DNA from: Microthrixaceae bacterium
GTDB taxonomy: Bacteria; Actinomycetota; Acidimicrobiia; Acidimicrobiales; Acidimicrobilacustridaceae
Length of the DNA stretch: 8,871 bases
Assembly (NCBI GenBank): GCA_023264915.1
Contig: JAHFUU010000064.1
Location: 1 to 8,871, forward strand
Direction: 5' to 3'
The position numbers were made by a program, and so were the translations under genes. This document shows, in pieces, positions 1-6,469 of the stretch (positions within the stretch are counted from its first letter, which is position 1; the number at the start of each line of letters is the position of its first letter). The notes under the pieces are model-generated. The model worked only from the letters and a program-made list of their open reading frames with translations. It searched no databases and was not told the origin of the DNA.

Positions 1-894
1 GCGCGCTTCTGGCAGAAGGTCCTGTTCGACCTGGGCCATGTGCACTCCGATGAGCCCTACCATCGTCTGTTCAACCAGGGCTACATACAGGCCCCCGCAT
101 TCACCGACGAGCGCGGCGCCTACGTCGATGCGACCGAGGTCGTCCAGGATGGGGACACCCACCTGCACAAGGGCCATCCGGTCCGCCGCGAGTACGGGAA
201 GATGGGCAAGAGCCTCAAGAACAGCGTGACCCCAGATGAGATCTACGCGGAGTACGGGGCTGACACGTTGCGCCTGTACGAGATGTCCATGGGACCCCTC
301 GACCAGGACAGGCCATGGGACACGACAGCGATAGTCGGGTCTCACCGCCTGCTCCAGAGGATCTGGCGGATGGTCGTGGACGAAGAGACCGGCCGCACAC
401 GGGTCAGGGACCAGGATCTGGACCCGACCACGCAGCGGCGGCTGCACCAGATGATCGCCAAGGTCCGCTCGGACATGGAGGGCCTGCGGTTCAACACCGC
501 CATCTCGGCCATCACCGAGTTCAACAACCACCTAACCAAGACCTTCGCGGACTCGCCCGTTCCTGCCGGGGCGGTCGAGCCGATGCTCTTGCTGCTCGCC
601 CCTCTGGCACCCCATATCGCCGAAGAGCTGTGGTCACGCCTTGGTCACCGAGAGTCGCTCGCGCATGAGCCGCTGCCAGAGGCTGACCCGGATCTGGTCG
701 CCGAGGACACCGTAGAGATGGTCATCCAGGTCAACGGCAAGGTGCGTGACCGGGCGCAGGTGCCTGCGGGTGTGAGCGGTGCCGAGGCCGAAGCCTTGGC
801 TCTTGCATCACCCAAGGTTCAGGCGCACCTGTCCGGGGGGCAGCCGCGCAAGGTCATCGTTCGCGCCCCCAAGCTGGTCAACGTCGTCGTGTGA
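1..894 (+). CDS. leuS: Leucyl-tRNA synthetase, C-terminal part (5' truncated by window edge)
   Basis: This is the last 297 codons of a class I leucyl-tRNA synthetase, the cytoplasmic enzyme that charges tRNA-Leu with leucine using ATP. The frame is open from base 1, so the start lies outside the window; the in-frame GTG at 40 is internal. The class I signature appears as KMGKS (bases 199-213), inside the stretch YGKMGKSLKNSVTPDEIYAEYGADTLRLYEMSMGPL. In my recollection this GKS form, rather than KMSKS, is common in actinobacterial LeuS. The helical anticodon-binding domain follows, with LAPHIAEELW at about 609-638. The small C-terminal domain begins near EMVIQVNGKVRD (about 715-750), which is the usual LeuS ending. 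The protein closes normally with VNVVV and TGA. A convergent gene ends 6 bp downstream. ValS and IleS are unlikely because the C-terminal VNGKVRD domain is LeuS-like. Confidence 0.96.
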   Translation, partial: ARFWQKVLFDLGHVHSDEPYHRLFNQGYIQAPAFTDERGAYVDATEVVQDGDTHLHKGHPVRREYGKMGKSLKNSVTPDEIYAEYGADTLRLYEMSMGPLDQDRPWDTTAIVGSHRLLQRIWRMVVDEETGRTRVRDQDLDPTTQRRLHQMIAKVRSDMEGLRFNTAISAITEFNNHLTKTFADSPVPAGAVEPMLLLLAPLAPHIAEELWSRLGHRESLAHEPLPEADPDLVAEDTVEMVIQVNGKVRDRAQVPAGVSGAEAEALALASPKVQAHLSGGQPRKVIVRAPKLVNVVV

Positions 895-900
895 CCGGTA

Positions 901-1401
901 TCAGGCGACCGGGGCACCACCCATGGTGGGCTTGATGAACTTGATCGAGAACGGGTAGCGGTACCACTCGCCCTTGTTCGCTGCCATCGATGCGATGATG
1001 CCGAAGGCGATCACGGCGACGAAGGTCGCGATGTATGTGAGTATCCCGATGATGACCAAGAACAGGACCGCCGAAACCAGGTAGGCGATGAGCATCGTGA
1101 ACTGCCAGTTGAGGGCTTCGATGCTCTGGTCCTCGACGAAGGGATCTTGCTTGCCGACGGTGAGCCAGATGATCAGCGGCCCCAGGAACCCGGTGAAGAT
1201 CCCAAGCAGGTGGGCCAGCATCGCCATCTGGGTGGGATTGGAGACCGTGCTCTGGCCGGGGACATAGGGCTGGGCGCCACCGGCTGCTCCAGCTTCTTGG
1301 AACTGGCCCCATTGCTGGCCGTCCCACCATCGAAGCTGGCCCGTTTGCGGATCTGGATACCAGCCTGGCGCTTGCTGCCCGCTCTGGGTGGGATCGCTCA
1401 T
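901..1401 (-). CDS. DUF2510-DUF4870 small membrane protein
   Basis: This 166-residue protein has two recognisable parts. Residues 12-36 contain PGWYPDPQTGQLRWWDGQQW, the Trp-rich DUF2510 motif found at the cytoplasmic N terminus of many actinobacterial membrane proteins. From about residue 57 it follows the DUF4870 pattern: a first membrane helix (about 60-82, ending PLIIWLTVGK), the conserved DPFVEDQSIEALNWQ segment, and two more helices (about 101-120 and 121-142). It ends with a short tail, EWYRYPFSIKFI. The biochemical role of either family is not established. The ATG at 1401 is preceded by GAGG about 8 nt upstream, which supports the start. The gene converges with leuS and diverges from the lipoprotein gene, so it is probably transcribed alone from the 1402-1601 region. 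Confidence 0.9.
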   Translation of the reverse strand: MSDPTQSGQQAPGWYPDPQTGQLRWWDGQQWGQFQEAGAAGGAQPYVPGQSTVSNPTQMAMLAHLLGIFTGFLGPLIIWLTVGKQDPFVEDQSIEALNWQFTMLIAYLVSAVLFLVIIGILTYIATFVAVIAFGIIASMAANKGEWYRYPFSIKFIKPTMGGAPVA

Positions 1402-1601
1402 GTCTCAAACCTCGCTGCTAGGGGAACTGCTCGATTCACGGTGAAACCGTACATGACAAGCTCACGCAAGTCGCACATCCTCCATGATCGTTCAGCAGAT
1501 CACGGGAGCGACCCCGCACATCACGGTCGAAGTGCAACAATCTCAGAGACGTTCTAGCTTCTGCACACTGATCTGCGCGGGCCCGGGGGAAGGAACGAGA
1601 G
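1402..1601. promoter_or_regulatory. Divergent intergenic region with likely promoters for both flanking genes
   Basis: This 200-bp stretch separates two divergently transcribed genes, so both promoters should lie here. For the rightward lipoprotein gene, GTGCAA at 1532-1537 and TAGCTT at 1555-1560 are 17 bp apart, giving a weak -35 and a good TANNNT -10. A strong ribosome binding site, GGGGAAGGAA, follows at 1587-1596. For the leftward gene, the minus-strand hexamer TACGGT (1451-1446) fits TANNNT but has no convincing -35. That hexamer overlaps two small interlocking palindromes at 1435-1450. These are reading-based guesses; only the divergent geometry and the ribosome binding site are solid. 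Confidence 0.4.
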
Positions 1602-2228
1602 ATGACCCAATCACGAGCCAGATCCGCTGTCGCCGCGGCAGCCGCACTGCTGTTCGCCGTCTGGATCGCTTCGTGCTCCAGCAGCTCCACCACCAGCACC
1701 GGCGATGACACGCCGGCACTTCCCACAGCTACCAGGAAGGTCGCGACGACAGGCACCGCCCCGCCAGAGCAGTGCACCAACGAATCCATCACACGGTCGG
1801 CCGAAGCCAAGTACCCAGAGTCCAAGCTCGAGGACCTGGGTGTCACCCTGAGCTTCGGCATCGCCACGATCTTCCCCAAGGAAGGCCCCAAGAAGGGCGT
1901 GGTCGGGTTCTTCTCCGCCAGCACCGAAGGGTGCGCCCTCGTTGCCGAGGCAGACCCGGCAGGTGACGTCCAGGCCGCGGCGCCACCGGAGTTCCCCAAG
2001 TCGCTCATCGACGAGTGGAAGCGCCGTTACGCCGATCCCACCGCCACCACCACATCCACCAGAGCGCCCACCACCACAACGGGCGAGGGTTGCGTGAACG
2101 AAGGCGACGCGGTGAAGTGCCCGTCGACCACGACCACTGCCAAGCCCACCACCACTACAAGGCAGACCACGACGACCTCCAGACCCACCACCACGACCGG
2201 ACCCCCGCAGACGATCATCATCCGGTGA
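1602..2228 (+). CDS. Predicted secreted lipoprotein with Thr-rich tail
   Basis: I do not recognise the family of this 208-residue protein. The N terminus is a typical lipoprotein signal: basic residues (R5, R7), a hydrophobic stretch (about 9-22), and the lipobox IASC with the lipidated Cys at 25, followed by Ser/Thr. It should be exported by Sec and anchored to the outer face of the membrane. Residues about 55-145 form a small folded-looking domain with Cys58 and Cys111, a possible disulfide pair. From about 147 to 200 the chain is Thr/Pro-rich (TTTT blocks), interrupted by a short acidic segment with Cys164 and Cys173, and it ends in TIIIR. The Thr-rich tail may be O-glycosylated, but that is inference. 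The ATG at 1602 has a strong purine-rich ribosome binding site upstream. The gene converges on the hydrolase. Confidence 0.85.
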   Translation: MTQSRARSAVAAAAALLFAVWIASCSSSSTTSTGDDTPALPTATRKVATTGTAPPEQCTNESITRSAEAKYPESKLEDLGVTLSFGIATIFPKEGPKKGVVGFFSASTEGCALVAEADPAGDVQAAAPPEFPKSLIDEWKRRYADPTATTTSTRAPTTTTGEGCVNEGDAVKCPSTTTTAKPTTTTRQTTTTSRPTTTTGPPQTIIIR

Positions 2229-2254
2229 TGGGCCTCGGCTGCCGGTGGATCACC
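2224..2254. terminator. Possible bidirectional hairpin terminator between convergent genes
   Basis: GGTGAT (2224-2229) and ATCACC (2249-2254) are perfectly complementary, with an additional GGC/GCC pairing inside the loop (2231-2233 with 2241-2243). The left arm contains the TGA of the lipoprotein gene and the right arm contains the stop of the hydrolase gene on the other strand. There is no T-tract on either side, so an intrinsic terminator is uncertain. The structure is supported mainly by its placement between two gene ends. Confidence 0.25.
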
Positions 2255-3254
2255 AGGTGTGTGAGTCCAGAAAGGCCGAGATCAGGTTGACGGTCGAGTG
2301 GGGGTTGTCGCCCGCAGCCAGGTGACCGGCCCTCTCGACCGTGGCCAGCTGGGAATCTGGTATCAGCGCGGCGACCTCCTCGGCGCCTTGCTGCGACAGG
2401 ACGTCTGACGCGGCACCTCGCAGGACGAGCACCGGGCAGGTGATCGAAGCGGCGGCTTCACGCACGCCGCTCAGGAAGTACTCGACGTAGTTGGTCGGGT
2501 CAAGGTCGTCTCCCACCCCGCGGACCCGCCTGCTGAAGCCGTGCTTCCAGATCCAGCGTCCGTCGCCGCGCTGTCGAAGGTTGCGCGAGAGCGTCTCGGG
2601 CCGGACGTTCTGGCGCTGTGGCAGGTACTTGGAGATCTCCACCGCTGCTTCGTCGAGTGACCCGAAGGACTCGTGGGCACGCATGAAGTCGATGATCCTC
2701 TTGACGCCGTCGGCCTCGAGCCGATGACCGACATCTATGAGAACCACCGCACCTACCGCTGCCGGATGCGAGGCCGCGAAACGGATGGATGTCAACCCAC
2801 CCAGGGAAGCTCCGACCAGGGCAGCCCGGGGCATCCCGAGCTCGCTGAGCAACGGCGGGAGGCTTGCCGCGATCGCCTCCGGGCCCAACGAGCCTCGAGC
2901 CTCCGGGACGATGTCGTCGTCGATGTCGCCGTCGATGTCACCATCGATGTCTTGCGGCTCCCCGTTTGAGCGGCTGGTCACGGGTGCACCTAGACCGTCT
3001 GAATCACCGTGGTCGGGAAGGTCGGGGGCGACGATGTGGTAACGGGTTCCGAGAGCGGCACCGAGGTCCTCGAACATGTAGGCCGTCTGCCCACCCCCAT
3101 GGAGGGCGAGAACCGGCGGGAGCCCGCCGTGGCCCCATTCAAGGAAATGGACCTGCCGATGGTCGACCAGCATGAACCCGCTGCGACCCTTGCGAGGGAT
3201 GTCGTGGCGGGGAGCGAGCGCGTCGAGAGGCTCCGGCAGGGATGCCGCTGTCAT
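2250..3254 (-). CDS. Alpha/beta-fold hydrolase with Asp-rich insert
   Basis: This 334-residue protein is a soluble alpha/beta hydrolase of the broad Abhydrolase_1/6 type. The oxyanion-hole motif HGGG is at 52-55 and the nucleophile elbow GASLGG at 148-153, with Ser150 as nucleophile. The acid is likely Asp284 (RGAASDVLS) and the base His311 (VERAGHLAAGDNP). A helical cap covers about 185-265 and contains the DGRWIWKHG stretch common in these enzymes. The substrate (ester, lactone, epoxide or C-C bond) cannot be read from the sequence. An unusual insert at 102-115 is an Asp-rich repeat, located between the strand ending PDLPDHGDSDG and the helix before the nucleophile. The ATG at 3254 is chosen over an upstream in-frame GTG at 3296 because AAGGAGGT sits 4 nt before it. 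It lies 101 bp downstream of the GGDEF-EAL gene and may be co-transcribed with it. Confidence 0.92.
   Translation of the reverse strand: MTAASLPEPLDALAPRHDIPRKGRSGFMLVDHRQVHFLEWGHGGLPPVLALHGGGQTAYMFEDLGAALGTRYHIVAPDLPDHGDSDGLGAPVTSRSNGEPQDIDGDIDGDIDDDIVPEARGSLGPEAIAASLPPLLSELGMPRAALVGASLGGLTSIRFAASHPAAVGAVVLIDVGHRLEADGVKRIIDFMRAHESFGSLDEAAVEISKYLPQRQNVRPETLSRNLRQRGDGRWIWKHGFSRRVRGVGDDLDPTNYVEYFLSGVREAAASITCPVLVLRGAASDVLSQQGAEEVAALIPDSQLATVERAGHLAAGDNPHSTVNLISAFLDSHTW
2910..2951. repeat. 12-bp tandem repeat coding an Asp-rich loop
   Basis: The hexamer GATGTC occurs at 2910, 2922, 2934 and 2946, exactly 12 bp apart, giving about 3.5 units of a 12-bp minisatellite. On the coding (minus) strand the unit encodes Asp-Ile-Asp-Gly with small variations, residues 102-115 of the alpha/beta hydrolase. 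Because 12 bp is a multiple of three, gain or loss of units would not shift the frame. Confidence 0.9.
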
Positions 3255-3355
3255 GGCTACCTCCTTCGAGTAGGGACCCAGCCTGGGTTCCCTCACAGAA
3301 CCAGCACGTTAGCCGCCAGGTTGGCCCGCTCGAGCGCTCTGGCATCGCGCGCCGA
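3255..3355 (-). promoter_or_regulatory. Leader region of the hydrolase gene with hairpin and possible -10
   Basis: This 101-bp gap lies between the GGDEF-EAL stop and the hydrolase start. On the minus strand it holds TAACGT (3311-3306), a TANNNT -10 candidate without a clear -35. Further downstream an imperfect inverted repeat at 3292-3273 can form GGGA/TCCC plus CCCA/TGGG pairing with one bulged A and a GGC loop. The hydrolase ribosome binding site AAGGAGGT (3266-3259) follows 6 nt after the hairpin. The ribosome binding site is clear; the promoter is weakly supported, and the hairpin may be an operator, a translational control element or chance. Confidence 0.4.
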
Positions 3356-6280
3356 TCAGGCGAGTACGACGCCTCCGTTCGCGATCATCTGCTCGATCTC
3401 GTCGACCGGCTTGGGTCTCGAGAACAGGAATCCCTGCGCGTACTTGCAGCCCCACTCCCTCAGAACCGTCGCCTGCTCTTGGGTCTCCACGCCCTCTGCG
3501 ACCACGTCGAGGTGGAGGGTCTTGGCCAGGCCGACGACCATCTCGACGATCGACGCATCTCGGCTGCCGGTGCCGAGCTGGGAGACGAAGCTGCGATCGA
3601 CCTTGACGACGTCGATCGGGAGCCTGCACAGGTAGCTGAGCGACGAGTAGCCGGTGCCGAAGTCGTCCAGGGACAGCCGCACACCCAGAGCCTTCAGGTC
3701 ACTGAGCGTGCCTTCGACAGCAGCGACGTCTTCGAGCAGCACGGTCTCGGTGATCTCCAAGGCGACGCACTGGGGATCGATCTCGGCCTCGTCCAGCGCC
3801 CGGCTGATCGTCATGACCAGATCGGGCTGGGTGAGCTGGCGAGCAGACAGGTTGATCGCGACGCACATCTTCTGCTCGGTGCCCTTGTAGGTGCGCTGCC
3901 ACTGCGCTGACTGGCGGATCGCTTCGGCAAGGATCCACTTGCCCATGGGGACGATGAGGCCGCTGTCCTCGGCGATCGGGATGAACTCACTCGGAGGAAG
4001 GAGGCCCAGGTTCGGATGGTTCCACCGGACGAGGGCCTCGAACCCGCAGATGTCGAGGCCGTCCAGCGCCACCACGGGCTGGTAGTGGAGCTCGAACTCG
4101 TCGCGCTCGATCCCGTGGCGCAACGCGATCTCTGTCCGGCGCTCTGCTTCGACCCAGGCGCGCATCTCCGCGTCGAACACCTCATAGCGGGTGACGCTCC
4201 CGGACTTGGCTCGACCGGCGGCGACATCCGCGTTGGACACGAGGGACTCCGCTGTACCCATCCCCTCGGGAGCGAAGGCGATGCCGATGCTCGCGTTGAC
4301 GAAGGCCTCCTCGCCGCCGACCATGAAGGGCTCATTGACCCTCTCGATGATGTTCGTCGCCACCTCGACAGCGTCGCCGACATCATCGAGGTCCTCCAGG
4401 AACGCGACGAACTGGTCGTTCGAGAACCGGGCGATGGTTCCCGACTCCCCGGCGGTGGCGCGCAGGCGCGCGGCAACCTGGAGGATCAGGTCGTCGCCGG
4501 CGCGGTGACCCAGTGCCTCGGTGACGAGCTTGATCCGGTCGATGTCGACGAACAGGACCCCGACCGACGTCGCGTGCCGGTTGACCCGGGCCAGGGCCGA
4601 CTCGAGCTGGGCGGTCAGAAGGGCCCGGTTGGGAAGCCCGGTGAGCGGGTCGTGGGTGGCGAGGTGCTCGAGCTCCTGCTCGAAGGCCTTCCGCTCTGAC
4701 ATGTCACGGATGAGGCCGGTGAACAGGCGGCCCTCACTTGTGTTCAGCTCGGTTATGGCCAGCTCGACCGGCACGAGGGCGCCGTCCTTGCGGAGGGCGA
4801 GGATGGAAGCGGCCTCGTGGCCGATGAACCGCGCCGGCGCACCGGCCAAGTAGTCACGGAGGTGTCCCGCCATCCGTGCACGATCCTCCATCGCGATGAG
4901 GCTGAAGACGTTGATCTTGCCGATCACCTCGTCGCTGTCGTACCCGAAGAGGCGCTCGGCGGCCGCGTTGAACTCGACGATGGTGCCTTCTTCGGTGATG
5001 GTGACGATGCCCTCTGCTGCTGTCTCGACGATGGCGCGCATCCGCTCCTCGGACTCGCGAACTCGCTCGTCGGCCGTCCTCACGTCGGTGATGTCAGCAG
5101 CGGTGCCCACCCAGCCGATCACCGATCCGTCGCCGCCAGCTATCTCGGCTCCACGGGTGCGGACCCATCGGATCGAGCCGTCGGGCCTGCACACCCGGTA
5201 CTCGATCGGGAGACCTTCCTGGTCGGGGCCACCCCCCCCTACCTGTTGCATCCGAGCGTCCACGCCGTCACGGTCATCGGGGTGGAGCAGGGCAGTCCAT
5301 CCCATCGCGCGGATCTCAGCAGACGAGCGGCCGACGAGCTCCTCGGCAGAGGGGTTCACGTACAGCACGTTGCCGTCGTTGTCGACGATGAAGATGCCAA
5401 GGGGCGCACGCTCGGCAAGCAGGCGGAAGCGCTCCTCGCTGTCTCGGAGGGACTGCTCAGAGGCCTGCCGATCGGTAACGTCGATGACCGATGTCATCAC
5501 GGCCTCGTGGCCTCCGAGCCTGATCGGGAACGAGGACACCATGAGCCACCGGAACGTGCCGTCGCGGTTTCGAACGCCCATCGCGACGTTCCGCTGAGGC
5601 TCGCCGGTCCTCAACGCGGTGCGTCCCGGGAAGTCCTCGCTGAGGAACGGGCGCCCGTCCTGGTGGATCGCGTCAAGAGGTTGGTCACTCAAGGGACCGA
5701 CGTGTGCCGCAGAGGTCCAACCGAGGATCTCGGCGATCACCTTGTTGTGGCTGATCACGTTGCCGTCGGCGTCCTGGACGAGCATGCCGCCCCCGGCAGC
5801 CTCGATCGCCGCGTACAGCAGCTCACGGTCCTTGGACACCTCGCGCTCCGCCTCGAGGACATCGGTCAGGTCCACCAGAAGGGCGACAGACCCGCCCTCG
5901 CCGTCGGGCAGGGAGAACATCCGGTAGCGGAACTCAGATCGGTCTGCAACCCCGTCGAGGTCGACGACCAGAGGATGGCCCTGCCGGGCCGCAGCGATGG
6001 TGTCAGTCACCCCTGGACCCCACATGTCGATCGAGGTCCCCACGAACGCCGCCTCTGGTATGCCTGTGCTCGCCAGGGCGATACCCTCCGCGCGTTGGAT
6101 TATCCCGTGCTCATCGGAGCGGGCAAGGGCGAAGGGCAGGTAGCGGCAGAGCATCGAGAGGGGCCCTGAGGTCTGACACAGCGCCTTGGCAAGCTCGGCC
6201 AGGTCCTCGAGCTCGACGCCGGGCAGCAAGGCAAGGTCCATGCGGACCTCAACCTTCTTGACGCTGTACTCGCCTGCCAC
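3356..6280 (-). CDS. Multi-PAS GGDEF-EAL protein, likely c-di-GMP phosphodiesterase
   Basis: This is a 974-residue cytoplasmic signalling protein; I see no membrane helix. In order it has a divergent PAS-like N-terminal module (about 45-145), three PAS domains (about 152-272, 283-402, 411-530), a GGDEF domain (about 535-705) and an EAL domain (about 715-970). The GGDEF signature is degenerate, reading SNDQF at 620-624, and no RxxD inhibitory site precedes it, so cyclase activity is doubtful. The EAL domain looks intact: Glu748 (EAL), Asn810 (INLS), Glu842 (EITE), Asp872-Asp873 (DDFGTG), Lys893, Glu929 (EGVE) and Gln949. It should hydrolyse c-di-GMP to pGpG, with the PAS domains sensing an unknown ligand, redox state or light. 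The GTG at 6280 is chosen because GGAAGGA lies 6 nt upstream; an ATG at 6241 is the alternative. The frame stays open further upstream to 6820, but that part overlaps the FrhB-like gene and is not credible. Confidence 0.95.
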   Translation of the reverse strand: MAGEYSVKKVEVRMDLALLPGVELEDLAELAKALCQTSGPLSMLCRYLPFALARSDEHGIIQRAEGIALASTGIPEAAFVGTSIDMWGPGVTDTIAAARQGHPLVVDLDGVADRSEFRYRMFSLPDGEGGSVALLVDLTDVLEAEREVSKDRELLYAAIEAAGGGMLVQDADGNVISHNKVIAEILGWTSAAHVGPLSDQPLDAIHQDGRPFLSEDFPGRTALRTGEPQRNVAMGVRNRDGTFRWLMVSSFPIRLGGHEAVMTSVIDVTDRQASEQSLRDSEERFRLLAERAPLGIFIVDNDGNVLYVNPSAEELVGRSSAEIRAMGWTALLHPDDRDGVDARMQQVGGGGPDQEGLPIEYRVCRPDGSIRWVRTRGAEIAGGDGSVIGWVGTAADITDVRTADERVRESEERMRAIVETAAEGIVTITEEGTIVEFNAAAERLFGYDSDEVIGKINVFSLIAMEDRARMAGHLRDYLAGAPARFIGHEAASILALRKDGALVPVELAITELNTSEGRLFTGLIRDMSERKAFEQELEHLATHDPLTGLPNRALLTAQLESALARVNRHATSVGVLFVDIDRIKLVTEALGHRAGDDLILQVAARLRATAGESGTIARFSNDQFVAFLEDLDDVGDAVEVATNIIERVNEPFMVGGEEAFVNASIGIAFAPEGMGTAESLVSNADVAAGRAKSGSVTRYEVFDAEMRAWVEAERRTEIALRHGIERDEFELHYQPVVALDGLDICGFEALVRWNHPNLGLLPPSEFIPIAEDSGLIVPMGKWILAEAIRQSAQWQRTYKGTEQKMCVAINLSARQLTQPDLVMTISRALDEAEIDPQCVALEITETVLLEDVAAVEGTLSDLKALGVRLSLDDFGTGYSSLSYLCRLPIDVVKVDRSFVSQLGTGSRDASIVEMVVGLAKTLHLDVVAEGVETQEQATVLREWGCKYAQGFLFSRPKPVDEIEQMIANGGVVLA

Positions 6281-6469
6281 TGGCGATCCTTCCCTCTCAC
6301 AACCACGTTGAGGAGCGGTCTTGGTGAGGCCTGCCGGGCCGAGCCTCTGCGCCCAGCCGATCCCCCGCACCACAACTGTACCCGAGGCTGGCAACGACGA
6401 CCGGGGGCGGATCATCGGGCCGGCCGTGCGACTTTCCGGCCACAGGTTTGGCCCCGTTAGTGTTGGCCC
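6281..6469. promoter_or_regulatory. Divergent intergenic region between GGDEF-EAL and FrhB-like genes
   Basis: This 189-bp region should carry the promoters of both divergent genes. On the plus strand TAGTGT (6458-6463) fits a TANNNT -10 and ends 6 nt before the ATG at 6470. No ribosome binding site is visible there, which is the arrangement of a leaderless actinobacterial transcript. An inverted repeat GGCCGG/CCGGCC (6418-6423 and 6436-6441) lies just upstream and could be an operator. On the minus strand TACAGT (6380-6375) is a -10 candidate with no good -35, and the GGAAGGA ribosome binding site lies at 6293-6287. The elements are read by eye and individually weak. Confidence 0.4.

Noticed and set aside
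896..914. CCGGT/ACCGG inverted repeat near the leuS stop as a terminator
   Set aside because: It has only 5 bp of stem, a 9-nt loop and no T-tract, and it extends into the convergent coding region; such matches are expected by chance at this GC content.
2041..2220. ACC-rich trinucleotide stretch as a structured DNA repeat or CRISPR-like array
   Set aside because: There is no fixed unit or spacer pattern; it is explained by Thr codons in the lipoprotein tail.
3255..3296. GTG start at 3296 for the hydrolase, 14 codons upstream
   Set aside because: The strong AAGGAGGT at 3266-3259 is correctly spaced for the ATG at 3254, and the extra 14 codons would include the hairpin and the ribosome binding site itself.
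4817..6169. 450-codon open frame on the plus strand opposite the PAS domains
   Set aside because: It is antisense to the conserved PAS and GGDEF coding sequence, has Arg/His/Asp-rich low-quality composition typical of high-GC shadows, and shows no recognisable domain.
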